Shown piece after piece: positions 44,465-53,188 of a stretch of DNA of 64,000 nt (position 1 is its first letter; every line of letters begins with the position of its first letter). This stretch comes from Nocardia goodfellowii (GTDB lineage: Bacteria > Actinomycetota > Actinomycetes > Mycobacteriales > Mycobacteriaceae). A program made the position numbers and the translations under genes. The stretch is from NCBI RefSeq assembly GCF_017875645.1, contig NZ_JAGGMR010000001.1, positions 1,364,001-1,428,000 on the forward strand, written 5' to 3'. The notes beneath the pieces are model-generated. The model saw nothing but the letters and a program-made list of their open reading frames with translations, searched no databases and had not been told where the DNA came from.

Positions 44465-45597
44465 TGAACGTGAGGACTCTGTTGCGGAATCAGAAGCTCC
44501 GGCCGGCCATGTCGAGCGTCGCTACCCGGGCGGTCGTGCTGGGCGCGACCGCGCTGGCGATCGGCAGCTGCTCGATCCTGCCGAGTTCGGTGAACAACGC
44601 GCTCGGCACCACCACGCGCATCACCGCCGACTTCGAGAACATCGCCGGCATGTACGAGGGCAACCCGATCACGGTGCTCGGCCTGCAGGTGGGCAAGGTG
44701 GACAAGATCGTGCCCAAGGGCACCTTCGTCGAGGTGCACATGTCCATCGACAACGACACCAAGATCCCCAAAGACGCGATCGCCGCGATCATCTCGCCGT
44801 CCATCGTCACCGACCGGCACATCGAACTTACCCCGGTCTACACCGGCGGGGATCAGCTGAAAGACGGCGAGCATCTGCCGTTGCAGCGCACCCGCACACC
44901 CGTCGAGCTGGACACGATGATCAAGACCATCGATCAGTTCGCGGCCGCGCTGAAGCCGCAGGAAGGCCAGGAGGGCATCGGCGCGCTCTCCGGCCGGGTG
45001 CTGTACCCGATGGTGAACGGCAACGGCGAGAAGATGCGGGACACGCTCAACGCGTTGTCCGGTGCACTGAAGGTCGGCGTCGACAACAAGGACGCGGTCT
45101 CCAACATCATCATCAAGCTCAACGAGTTGACCACCATGCTCGCCGAGAACGACCAATCGGTCCGGGATTTCAGCAACCGGATGACCCAGATGACCGGCCT
45201 GCTCGCCGAGCAGGCGCCGGGTCTGCAGGCGACGCTGCAGCAGATCAACGACTTCCTGGCCAACACCAGCTCGGTGTTCGTGCAGTACGAGGACAAGCTG
45301 TCGGGCACCCTCACCGGCTTGACCACCGTGACCGACCAGCTGCGCGCCAACGCCTACGGTCTCACCGAGATCGTGGACACCGCGCCGATGCTGCTGCAGA
45401 ACATGGATCGCGTGGTGAACCGCGAGAAGGGGTTCATCCGCCTGCACGCGGTGCTGGGCACCGCGCTCAGTGGCGAGATCGTCAGCCTGTTCTGTGAGCG
45501 GATCCAGATGCGGGCCGACGGCTGCCGCACCGGCAACATGCAGGACTTCGGGCCGGACTACGGTCTGACCGCGGCCCTGCTCGGACTGACGAAATGA
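44461..45597 (+). CDS. mceD: MCE family protein MceD
   Basis: 378 aa from the GTG at 44461, overlapping the mceC stop as GTGA; an ATG follows directly. The hydrophobic stretch ends in ALAIGSCSILPSS, a lipobox-like site (I-G-S-C, with an unusual Gly at -2), so this subunit might be lipidated in addition to MceE. The MCE domain follows (FENIAGMYEGNPITVLGLQV and GKVDKI), then long helices. No proline-rich tail. Confidence 0.92.
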   Translation: MMNVRTLLRNQKLRPAMSSVATRAVVLGATALAIGSCSILPSSVNNALGTTTRITADFENIAGMYEGNPITVLGLQVGKVDKIVPKGTFVEVHMSIDNDTKIPKDAIAAIISPSIVTDRHIELTPVYTGGDQLKDGEHLPLQRTRTPVELDTMIKTIDQFAAALKPQEGQEGIGALSGRVLYPMVNGNGEKMRDTLNALSGALKVGVDNKDAVSNIIIKLNELTTMLAENDQSVRDFSNRMTQMTGLLAEQAPGLQATLQQINDFLANTSSVFVQYEDKLSGTLTGLTTVTDQLRANAYGLTEIVDTAPMLLQNMDRVVNREKGFIRLHAVLGTALSGEIVSLFCERIQMRADGCRTGNMQDFGPDYGLTAALLGLTK

Positions 45598-46694
45598 CGC
45601 ACCGAATGAAGAAGGCTCGTAAAGCTGTTGTCGCGCTGGCCGGTGTAGCCGCGATCGGGGTCAGCTCCGGTTGCGGGTTCACCGTGGAGGAACTGCCGCT
45701 GCCGAAGCCGGGGCCGGGTGACGACACCTACACCGTGCACGCGGTCTTCGAGAACGCGCTGAACCTGCCGGATCAGGCCAAGGTGAAGATCGGTGGTTCC
45801 GATGTCGGCGTGGTCTCCAATATCCGGACCAAGAACTTCCAGGCCGTCGTCGACCTGACCATTCGCAAGGACATCGAATTGCCGAAGGGCAGTTCGGCGG
45901 AATTGCGCCAGGCGACGCCGCTCGGCGATGTGTTCGTGGCGGTCTCCAAGCCCAAGTCCGATCCGGGCACGCAGATGCTCACCGACGGTGACACGCTGCC
46001 GTTGGAGGTCACCTCGGCCGGCGCCACCGTCGAGGAGCTGTTGATCTCGGTCTCCATGCTGTTCAACGGCGGCGGCATCGCCAGCCTGAGCCGGTTGACC
46101 TCGGAGCTGGACTCCATCGTCGGCGGTCGCGGCGAGCAACTCGCGCACCTGATCAAGGAGATGACCGGCGTCGTCGGCAGTCTCAACGCCAACACCCAGC
46201 ACATCGACAATGTGCTCGGGAACTTCAGCACGCTGGCCACCACCATCGAGACCCGGCACAACGACCTCGGTCAGGTCGCCGACACGCTGCCGCAGATGAT
46301 CGGCGCGGTCGCCGAGAACAATCGGGCGCTCGGTGATCTGCTCACCAAGGTGGCGACCACCAGCGCCGCGCTCGGCGACTTCTCCAACACCACCGGTGAC
46401 CAGCTGGGCGATCTGCTGGTGAATCTGCGCAACCTGATGGACGCGCTCGCCGCGACCGGCGACAAGTTCGGGTACGCGCTCGATCAGCTGCACACGATCC
46501 GGCCCAAGGCCGACGCCAGCTTCAAGGGCAAAGGCCTGGCTACCTACGCCACGCTGACCATGCTCGACGTCGGTCTGCTGACCGACCCGGCGAACAGCAA
46601 GTTCCCCGACCTGACGGATCTGTCGGACTTCACCGGCAGCTTCCTCCAGGTGCTGCAGGTCATCCAGAACCGGGTGGAAGGGGGCCAGCGGTGA
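45594..46694 (+). CDS. mceE: MCE family lipoprotein MceE
   Basis: 366 aa from an ATG overlapping the mceD stop; a second ATG four codons on is possible. Lipoprotein signal with lipobox VSSGC (Cys at about residue 27), as in LprK-type MceE proteins. MCE domain (FENALNLPDQAKVKIGGSDV and GVVSNIRTKNF), then the helical region. Presumably anchors the Mce complex in the outer leaflet of the plasma membrane. Confidence 0.93.
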   Translation: MTHRMKKARKAVVALAGVAAIGVSSGCGFTVEELPLPKPGPGDDTYTVHAVFENALNLPDQAKVKIGGSDVGVVSNIRTKNFQAVVDLTIRKDIELPKGSSAELRQATPLGDVFVAVSKPKSDPGTQMLTDGDTLPLEVTSAGATVEELLISVSMLFNGGGIASLSRLTSELDSIVGGRGEQLAHLIKEMTGVVGSLNANTQHIDNVLGNFSTLATTIETRHNDLGQVADTLPQMIGAVAENNRALGDLLTKVATTSAALGDFSNTTGDQLGDLLVNLRNLMDALAATGDKFGYALDQLHTIRPKADASFKGKGLATYATLTMLDVGLLTDPANSKFPDLTDLSDFTGSFLQVLQVIQNRVEGGQR

Positions 46695-47869
46695 GCCGAG
46701 TCGGAAACGTGCTGCGCAGCAAGCTGTTCCTGTCCAACGCGGGGCTGATCCTGGTGCTGGTCATCGGGGCCACCTACCTGTTGATCAGCATCATGCGGAT
46801 CAACCCGCTGCAGGAGACCTACTCGGTCACGGTCAATCTGGACCGTTCCGGCGGCTTGCAGCCCGGCAACGATGTCACCCTGCGGGGCTACCGGGTCGGC
46901 AAGGTCAAGTCCATCGACTTGACCAACCGGGGTCAGGCCATCGCCGCGACCGCCGAGATCGACGCCGACTACCGGATCCCGCAGGACACGGTGATCTCCG
47001 TGCAGGCACTGTCCGGCGTGGGCGAGCAGTACATCGATTTCCGGCCGGCCGGTGAGCAGGGCCCGTACCTGCGGGACGGCTCCGTGGTCGACTTCGATGC
47101 CGCCAAGATCAAGACCCCGACCCCGGTCTGGTCGGTGCTGGACAACACCACCGCGCTGATCTCCCAGGTCGACCCGGACAAGTTCGCCGTCATCCTGTCC
47201 GAGCTGGATATCGCGCTCAGCGGTGGCCCGGACCAGTTGCGCGGTCTGGTCAACGGCGTCAGCCTGGCCGCCTACGGCCTGGACAACCTGCTGCCGCAGA
47301 CCACCAACCTGATCACGAATCTGCGCACCATCACCGAGACCACCTCGCACGCGCAGCCCGATCTGGCCACACTCACCGCGAACTCGGGCGTGCTGTTCGA
47401 CCAGTTCAACAACGCCAACGCCGAACTGCAGGCGATCCTGGATCAGGCGCCGGGCCAGTTCTCCAGCCTCGGCGCGGTGCTGGATCGCACCGCCGATCCG
47501 ATCACCAGCCTGGCCGCCAACTTCGTGGCGATCACCAAGGCCGCGCAGTTGCGCACGCCGGCGCTGCGGGCGTTGTTCCCGTCGCTGGCACTGGGTCTGG
47601 ACGCGCTCGGTGTGCCCGCCCACGACGGTGAATTCCACACCATCCTCGATATCTGGCCCCGGCCGACCTGCTACTACGACACCCCGGTGATCCGTAACGA
47701 GGTCGTGTCGGACAACACCATGCCCAAGTGGAACTACTGCGTGAACCCGCCACCGGGACAGCAGATCCGGGGCGCGGCCAACGCGCCGCGGCCGGACGTG
47801 CCGAACAACGGCGCGCAGCGGCCGCCCAACGCCGATCCGAACGAACGGACGTTGCCGCCGGTGCGGTGA
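46691..47869 (+). CDS. mceF: MCE family protein MceF
   Basis: 392 aa from a GTG overlapping the mceE stop by 4 nt. Anchor (about 17-36, LILVLVIGATYLLISIM), MCE domain (VNLDRSGGLQPGNDVTLRGY and RVGKVKSIDL), helical region, and a C-terminal NCVNPPPGQQ-like Pro/Asn/Arg-rich tail. Last MCE subunit. An unpaired 124-bp gap separates it from the Mce-associated gene. Confidence 0.93.
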   Translation: MSRVGNVLRSKLFLSNAGLILVLVIGATYLLISIMRINPLQETYSVTVNLDRSGGLQPGNDVTLRGYRVGKVKSIDLTNRGQAIAATAEIDADYRIPQDTVISVQALSGVGEQYIDFRPAGEQGPYLRDGSVVDFDAAKIKTPTPVWSVLDNTTALISQVDPDKFAVILSELDIALSGGPDQLRGLVNGVSLAAYGLDNLLPQTTNLITNLRTITETTSHAQPDLATLTANSGVLFDQFNNANAELQAILDQAPGQFSSLGAVLDRTADPITSLAANFVAITKAAQLRTPALRALFPSLALGLDALGVPAHDGEFHTILDIWPRPTCYYDTPVIRNEVVSDNTMPKWNYCVNPPPGQQIRGAANAPRPDVPNNGAQRPPNADPNERTLPPVR

Positions 47870-47993
47870 GTCACACCCCGTCCGAGGCCACTCCCACCGG
47901 ACCGGGCATACTCGCAGCAACGCGTACGGTTCGCCCAGGTGAGCCGCTAGCCGATCGGCACCTCCGGGTGCCGGGAAAGTGCAGGTTGTATCG

Positions 47994-48821
47994 ATGTCCA
48001 AGGACGACGCCGACACCAATAAAGACGCCGAGGTCACCGAGAAGGTCGCTGCTGCCGACGAAGCGGCTACCGAGAAGATCGCGGCTACGGACAAGGACAA
48101 GGCCGCCGAGCCGGTCGAGGCCGAGACCGCCGCGGTGACGGCGAAGCCGGATCTGGCCAAGAAGCCCGCCGAGGCGGCCGGAGCCGACGTTCCGAAGGCC
48201 TCGGATTCCAGCACCGGCTCCGAGCGTCGCTCGTCGAACCTGGTGCCGGTCATCGCCGCTTTCGCCGCGGGCATCCTGCTCGTCGCCGCGGCCACCGCCG
48301 TGACGATGTTCTACCTGCAGGCCAGCAAGAAGAGCGATGAGCTGGCGGCGATCGATACGGCCACCAAGACCGCCTGCGCGTTCGGCCGCGACGTCTCGAC
48401 CTACGACTACTCCAAAGACCTCCCCGGCTACTTCAGCAAGGTCAAGGAAGGCGCCACCGGCGAGTTCCTCAAGGAATTCGACGACGCCAGCAAGGCGCTG
48501 AACGATGCCATGGTGCAGGCGCAGGTGAAATCCTGGACCGACAACGTCGAGTGCGGCTACCAGTCCGGCGATACCAGCCAGGCCAAGGTGCTGGTCACGC
48601 TGGCCAACTACCGCACTAACTTCACCCAGGCCAACCCCGATCGGCAGTACGTCGCGATCGTCGCGGATCTGCAGTACACCGACGGCAAGTGGAAGGTGAG
48701 CAAGTTGGATTCGCCGATGCTCAAGGGTGCGGGCGCCGCGCTGCCCGGCACCACCGACCCGGGGCCGCAGGCGAACACTCCCGCTCCCGCGCCGAGCGGT
48801 GAGCCGGCGCCGGGCAACTGA
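47994..48821 (+). CDS. Mce-associated membrane protein
   Basis: 275 aa from the ATG at 47994. The N-terminal third is a charged Ala/Lys/Glu-rich cytoplasmic stretch (about 1-75). One membrane helix (LVPVIAAFAAGILLVAAATAV) is followed by an extracytoplasmic domain of the Mam type (ATKTACAFGRDVSTYDYSKD, GYFSKVKEGATGEFLKEF) and a Pro/Ala-rich tail. In mycobacteria such proteins stabilise Mce complexes. Only one is present here instead of the usual two to four. A strong terminator follows. Confidence 0.85.
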   Translation: MSKDDADTNKDAEVTEKVAAADEAATEKIAATDKDKAAEPVEAETAAVTAKPDLAKKPAEAAGADVPKASDSSTGSERRSSNLVPVIAAFAAGILLVAAATAVTMFYLQASKKSDELAAIDTATKTACAFGRDVSTYDYSKDLPGYFSKVKEGATGEFLKEFDDASKALNDAMVQAQVKSWTDNVECGYQSGDTSQAKVLVTLANYRTNFTQANPDRQYVAIVADLQYTDGKWKVSKLDSPMLKGAGAALPGTTDPGPQANTPAPAPSGEPAPGN

Positions 48822-48838
48822 CCCGGCACGCACAAACC

Positions 48839-48885
48839 AGAGCCTCCGGCTCAGTGGGTCCCAGTACCACTGAGCCGGAGGCTCT
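48839..48885. terminator. Strong hairpin terminator ending the mce operon
   Basis: A perfect 18-bp inverted repeat (left arm 48839-48856, right arm 48868-48885, right arm CACTGAGCCGGAGGCTCT) followed by TTT. It lies between convergent genes and may serve rnhA as well. Confidence 0.95.
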
Positions 48886-48894
48886 TTTGGCTGC

Positions 48895-49467
48895 TCAGAA
48901 CAGGGTCAAGGTCTGAGTAGCCGTAGGCGCGGAAGCCTTCTCCGGGGTCGGAGCCGGAGTCGGCTGCACTGGCGCCGCCGGTGCCTTCTCGGCCACCGGT
49001 TTATCTACTGACAGCGCCGTATCGGTGCTAGGCCCTGCCGCTGCCGCCTTCCGTGCTGCTTCCCCAGCCAGCACGTCAGCCTTTTCATTGAAGTAATTGC
49101 CCACGTGACCCCGCACCCAGCGGAACCGCACCGGCCCCGGGCGGGTGGCGATGGCCCGATCGATCTGTTTGATGATCTCGACGTTCTTCACCGCGCCACC
49201 GCTGGCGGTGCGCCAGCCGTTCATCCGCCAGCCGTTGATCCACTCCGAAGAGCACTTGATGGCGTAGAGCGAGTCGCTTTCGATGAGCAGCGGCTCGGCT
49301 CCCGGATGGGCGAGGATCGCCTCGCATACCGCGCGCAGCTCCGCTACCTGGTTGGTGCCGGACGCGGCTCCCCCACTGTTCGATCCCCCCTGGTGATTGA
49401 CCCAAGCCCAGCCGATGGCGCCGCCGGGGTTGCGGAGGCAGGATCCGTCGGTGCTCACGATGATCAT
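48895..49467 (-). CDS. rnhA: Ribonuclease HI with a C-terminal tail ending in a clamp-motif-like sequence
   Basis: 190 aa from the ATG at 49467. The RNase H fold (1-140) has the full catalytic set: Asp7 in STDGS, Glu43 in VAELRAV, Asp65 in ESDSLYA, Asp131 in NEKADVLAG, and His121 in WVRGHVGNYFNEKAD. It cuts the RNA strand of RNA-DNA hybrids such as primers and R-loops. From about residue 141 a flexible Ala/Pro/Thr/Lys-rich tail runs to the C terminus, whose last six residues are QTLTLF. This resembles the bacterial sliding-clamp hexapeptide (for example QAMSLF of the clamp-loader delta subunit), suggesting tethering to DnaN (inference). Confidence 0.92.
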   Translation of the reverse strand: MIIVSTDGSCLRNPGGAIGWAWVNHQGGSNSGGAASGTNQVAELRAVCEAILAHPGAEPLLIESDSLYAIKCSSEWINGWRMNGWRTASGGAVKNVEIIKQIDRAIATRPGPVRFRWVRGHVGNYFNEKADVLAGEAARKAAAAGPSTDTALSVDKPVAEKAPAAPVQPTPAPTPEKASAPTATQTLTLF

Positions 49468-49477
49468 GGCTGGCACC

Positions 49478-49948
49478 CTACGCAATCCGGCCGACAAGAT
49501 CGGTACCGTGGAATTCCTCTATCTCCCTTCGCAATTGCGACTCGGTGCGGCGTAGTGCCGAGCGCACCGCCGAATCCACCAGGCGGGCGCAGATGCGGCC
49601 GATGAATCCTCGCGGAGCAGCGTACTCCGCTTCCGAGGTGAGCACCGCGCGGCCGTAGCCGAGCGGGTCGAAGCGCAAGGTGAGTGTTCCCGCGAACGGA
49701 CCCCGCAGGGTGTAGCCGAGGACCGCGTTGCGGCGATATTCGGTGATCTCGCAGTCCAGCACGGGCCGCCAGAGCACGATCCGCGCGGTCGCGGCGTAGC
49801 GGGCGCCCAGGCCCTGGTCGAGTTCCCCGACCGGTTCGAACGCGGCGACCGCGAACATCCAGTCCGGGACGAAGAGGTGATTGTCGGTGTAGCTGAACGC
49901 CGCCTCCACGGGAGCGCCGACGTCACTCGCGTACTTGATGTGGCCCAT
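49478..49948 (-). CDS. SRPBCC (START-like) family protein
   Basis: 156 aa with the polyketide-cyclase/START helix-grip pattern: it begins IKYASDVGAPVEAAFSYTDN, has the central strand run RIVLWRPVLDCEITEYRR and GYTLRGPFAGTLTLRFDP, and a long C-terminal helix (LVDSAVRSALRRTESQLRRE). Binds a hydrophobic ligand of unknown nature. No signal or membrane segment. Ends 11 nt before the rnhA start on the same strand, so the two may be cotranscribed. Confidence 0.8.
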   Translation of the reverse strand: MGHIKYASDVGAPVEAAFSYTDNHLFVPDWMFAVAAFEPVGELDQGLGARYAATARIVLWRPVLDCEITEYRRNAVLGYTLRGPFAGTLTLRFDPLGYGRAVLTSEAEYAAPRGFIGRICARLVDSAVRSALRRTESQLRREIEEFHGTDLVGRIA

Positions 49949-50047
49949 GAGGCCCTCCCTGCCCGATTTCGGCGGCGATCCACGGCTGCGCTAAAAGTAC
50001 TACAGGTCTCCTCTTTATTAGGAGATATCCGCGAATCCGGTGCGACC

Positions 50048-51256
50048 TCAGTTACGCAGGAGATCGACGATGTGGGCGGCGATCGGCATGGCCGAGGTGG
50101 CCGCGGGTGACGGCGCGTTGAGCACGTGCACCATGCGGTCGGTGCGTTCGATCATGAAGTCGTGTACCAGTGTTCCGTCCCGCAGCACGGCCTGGGCGCG
50201 GATGCCCGCTTCCTTCGGCCGCAGATCGTCGAGGGTCAATTCCGGGCAGTAGCGCCGGCATTCGGCGAGATAGCCGCGTTTGAACAGCGAGTTGCGCAAC
50301 TCCCGCACACCCGTTGCGAGGTGATCGCGTGCGACCCGGTGCAGGCCGCGGTAGCCGAGGACCTCGCGGGCATCGCGCAGGTTGACGCTGCCTTTGCGGT
50401 AACCCTCGCGGGCGAGCCCGAGCACCGCGTTCGGGCCCACGGTCAACCCACCGTCGATGGTCGGGCTCAGATGGACGCCGAGGAACGGCAGACTCGGATC
50501 GGGCACCGGATAGATCAGAGTGCGCACCAGGTCTTTTTGCTCCGGTGGCAGTTGGTAGTACTCGCCGCGGAAGGGCACGATGCGGAAATCCGTCGGCAGG
50601 CCCGCGAGCCGGGCCATACGGTCGGCTTGCAAGCCCGCGCAGACGACCAGCTGACCGGCGGTCCAGGAACCGGCCGGTCCGGCTACGATGACCGCGTTCC
50701 CGGTTTCGGTGAGGGACGTGACCTCCGCGCCGAGCACGATGTCACCGCCCGCTCGGCGCACCGAGTCCGCGAGTGCGGCAACGACTTTCGTGAAGTCGAT
50801 AATGCCGGTGCCCGGGACGAACAGAGCGCCGGTACCGGTCACCCGGGGTTCGCGGCGGCGTAGCTCGGCGGCATCGAGCAGTTCGACTTCCACACCGTTG
50901 GTGACCGACCGCTCGTGCAGGGCCAGCATCCGCCGGTACTCCGCGGAATCGGTGGCTACCAGCAGTTTTCCGCAGACCTCGAACGGAATGTCGTGTGCGG
51001 CGGCGAATTCCTTGGTCCACTGCGCGCCCCGGCGGCACAGTTCGGCCTTCAGGCTGCCCGGTTCGTAGTAGATGCCCGAATGGATGACACCGCTGTTGTG
51101 CCCGGTCTGGTGCAGGGCCAGGGCCGGGGATTTCTCCAGCAGCACCAGGCTGGCTCCAGGATGGCGCCGCAGGATTTCGTGCGCGGTGGCGACGCCGACG
51201 ATGCCGCCGCCGATCACGCAGAAGTCGTAGTTGGTGGAGGTGCCGGCTGACGTCAC
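50048..51256 (-). CDS. lhgO: L-2-hydroxyglutarate oxidase/dehydrogenase
   Basis: 402 aa from the GTG at 51256. FAD-dependent DAO-fold enzyme that oxidises L-2-hydroxyglutarate to 2-oxoglutarate. The dinucleotide motif is YDFCVIGGGIVGVATAHEIL. LhgO features follow: ALHQTGHNSGVIHSGIYYEP, KLLVATDSAEYRRM, and the C-terminal GIRAQAV-RDGTLVHDF. Peripheral membrane in E. coli. The start overlaps the stop of the upstream gene as GTGA, indicating coupling to an otherwise unrelated exported protein. Confidence 0.92.
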   Translation of the reverse strand: MTSAGTSTNYDFCVIGGGIVGVATAHEILRRHPGASLVLLEKSPALALHQTGHNSGVIHSGIYYEPGSLKAELCRRGAQWTKEFAAAHDIPFEVCGKLLVATDSAEYRRMLALHERSVTNGVEVELLDAAELRRREPRVTGTGALFVPGTGIIDFTKVVAALADSVRRAGGDIVLGAEVTSLTETGNAVIVAGPAGSWTAGQLVVCAGLQADRMARLAGLPTDFRIVPFRGEYYQLPPEQKDLVRTLIYPVPDPSLPFLGVHLSPTIDGGLTVGPNAVLGLAREGYRKGSVNLRDAREVLGYRGLHRVARDHLATGVRELRNSLFKRGYLAECRRYCPELTLDDLRPKEAGIRAQAVLRDGTLVHDFMIERTDRMVHVLNAPSPAATSAMPIAAHIVDLLRN

Positions 51257-51954
51257 ACGGTAATGGTGCCAGCGTTGGCCACCGGCGTCTGCTCAGCCGC
51301 CGCAGCCGATGCCGATGCGGCCGGGTCCGACGATTCGACGCGCTCCGCGGGTGCGGGGTTGCGATTCACCTGAAGCGCGTGCTCGCCGAGCACCGGGTCG
51401 GAGAACATCAAGGTGACGCCGGCGCGGGTATCGAGTTCGGTGCGCAGGCGCGTGACGCCGGCCAGTTCTTCCTGTGCGCCGAGGCCCTCGCGGACCGGGT
51501 CGGACAGCAGGATATTCGACAGCGTCGAGAACACATTGGTATCGAGCGTGATCGCGAAGGTGTTGCCGCGCACCGGCGCGACGTGCGCGCCGACATAGGC
51601 GGTCTCGCCCAGGCGCAGTGTTCCCGCGACGCCGCGGGGTGTGCTGGGTGTCGTCGAAGCGACCTGCGGCGCAACCGGTTCCGGCTCCGGCGCGGGCGGC
51701 TGGTGGAACGCGGGCAGTGGGCCATTGTTGCTGATCAACCGGATGTGCGGGGTGTCCGGCTCTGACCCGGCACCGTTCGGAGTGGATTCGCCCGGCGCGC
51801 GCACCGCGGCGGGCGGCGCTGACTCCGCATGCTGGATATCGGACATCTGACTCATGATGTAAGCGCCTGCGGCGCCGGTGAATCCGATACTCGCGGCACC
51901 GGCGAGCACGATGGCGGTATGCCGGATGACCTGGGCAGGACTGTGTGCGTGCAC
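51253..51954 (-). CDS. Membrane-anchored protein of unknown function
   Basis: 233 aa from the GTG at 51954, with GGGGAG four nt upstream. One N-terminal hydrophobic segment (AIVLAGAASIGFTGAAGAYIM) acts as signal anchor. A Pro/Glu/Ser-rich linker (about 45-100) precedes a beta-type domain (TLRLGETAYVGAHVAPVRG, TFAITLDTNVFSTLSNILL) and an Ala-rich end. No known family recognised. Coupled to lhgO by a 4-nt overlap. Confidence 0.72.
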   Translation of the reverse strand: MHAHSPAQVIRHTAIVLAGAASIGFTGAAGAYIMSQMSDIQHAESAPPAAVRAPGESTPNGAGSEPDTPHIRLISNNGPLPAFHQPPAPEPEPVAPQVASTTPSTPRGVAGTLRLGETAYVGAHVAPVRGNTFAITLDTNVFSTLSNILLSDPVREGLGAQEELAGVTRLRTELDTRAGVTLMFSDPVLGEHALQVNRNPAPAERVESSDPAASASAAAAEQTPVANAGTITV

Positions 51955-52329
51955 GATGCTCCCCTTCCCTGGGCGCCCCTGATCTCCCCTGACGACGACC
52001 CGCATCGTTGAAAGCCGTACGCCCGTCCAGGTTACGGGCCGCGACGCGGGGCGGTCGCCTTCGTGCGAGCAGGATCACAACACGCTACCCGCGAGTGTGA
52101 ACTTGCGAAGGCGCGGAGTTGCCGCCGGCATGTTTCTGGAAGGCGTCCGGCGGGTAAATAGGGGGGTAGTCGGCGAGCGTCATCCTCGACTGCCACATCG
52201 AGACACCCGGCCAACGGCGTCCGGCCAACGCGAACGGCGCACCCAAGTGTGATGCTCGCCGGCTCCCGAATTTTTCGGATCGGGGGCCGGGTGGCTCCGG
52301 CCGGATTTCGCGTCCGGCCGGTTACCTGT
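51955..52329. other. Intergenic region with a terminator
   Basis: 375 bp without a gene that I can support. It should contain the promoter of the minus-strand 51253-51954/lhgO pair. A direct repeat CCGGCCAACG occurs twice near 52207-52230. At its right end lies the terminator listed separately. Confidence 0.55.
52297..52321 (-). terminator. Hairpin after the TIGR03084 gene
   Basis: A perfect 9-bp inverted repeat (CCGGCCGGA and TCCGGCCGG) with a 7-nt loop, beginning 8 nt beyond the stop of the minus-strand gene at 52330. Confidence 0.75.
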
Positions 52330-53121
52330 TCAGCTGAACTGACCCGCTTTTCGGCCGGTTCCGGTGGGTCCGGCGAAGGCCTGCGCGATGCTCAGCCAGT
52401 GCTCGGCGTCCGCGCCGTGCGTTTCCAGCGCGAGATCGGCGCGATGCCGGCGTTGCGTCACCAACAGGCAGAAATCCAAGGCCTTCCCCGTGATTCGCTG
52501 CGCCGCGTCGTCCGGGCCCCAGGTCCACACCGAACCGTCCGGAGCGTCGAGTTGCACCCGGAATTCCGCGGCGGGCGGCGTCTCGCCCCGCACCTGGTAG
52601 GCGAAGTTCCTGGTCCGGACGCCGATGTGCGCGATATTGCGTAGCCGCGCCGTCGGGGTGCGGGAGGCGCCGAGCGCGTCGGCGACATCTTGGCCGTGTG
52701 CCCAGGTCTCCATGATGCGGGCGGTGATCATCGACGCCGCGCTCATCGGCGGCCCGAACCAGGGCAGCTTGGTTCCGGCGGGCACCGCGCGCAAGGCGTC
52801 GAGCAGCCCGGTTCGGCCGCGGCGCCAGCGCTCGAGTAGTTCGGCCGGCGGTGCCGTGGCGGCTTCCGCCGCGGCTTCGTCGACGAAGGTGAGCGCTTTC
52901 GGCCCGGCCTCGGTCACCAGGGTCGTGAAGCGTGCGGCGTCGGCGGCGGCGAGGGTGGCGACCTCGTCGGTCCAGGCCAGGTGCCCGATCTGATGCGCGA
53001 TGGTCCAGCCTTCGGCGGGCGTGTGCCGTGCCCACTCGGCCGGCGCCAGCGGGGCAACCAGGGATTCCAGGTCCCCGCATTCCGCGGCGAAATCGCCGAG
53101 CAGCGCCTCTAGATCAGCCAT
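52330..53121 (-). CDS. TIGR03084 family protein (DinB/maleylpyruvate isomerase-like fold)
   Basis: 263 aa from the ATG at 53121. The N-terminal half has the four-helix-bundle metal-binding pattern: GWTIAHQIGHLAWTDEVATL with His ligands, and ARIMETWAHGQDVADALG with a third His. The C-terminal half has GPDDAAQRITGKALDFCLLV and TQRRH, an SCP2-like end typical of the actinobacterial TIGR03084 group. These may be mycothiol-dependent enzymes (family inference); the substrate is unknown. Monocistronic. Confidence 0.88.
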   Translation of the reverse strand: MADLEALLGDFAAECGDLESLVAPLAPAEWARHTPAEGWTIAHQIGHLAWTDEVATLAAADAARFTTLVTEAGPKALTFVDEAAAEAATAPPAELLERWRRGRTGLLDALRAVPAGTKLPWFGPPMSAASMITARIMETWAHGQDVADALGASRTPTARLRNIAHIGVRTRNFAYQVRGETPPAAEFRVQLDAPDGSVWTWGPDDAAQRITGKALDFCLLVTQRRHRADLALETHGADAEHWLSIAQAFAGPTGTGRKAGQFS

Positions 53122-53188
53122 GCCGCTCAGCATCGCAGCGGGCCTCTAAAAATGCAAGCACGCGTGCTTGTTTATTGGCGGTCGCCGC

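Noticed and set aside
49101..49112. CCCACGTGACC-like CACGTG sequence as a second parS
   Set aside because: The flanking GTT/AAC bases are missing and it lies inside the rnhA coding region.
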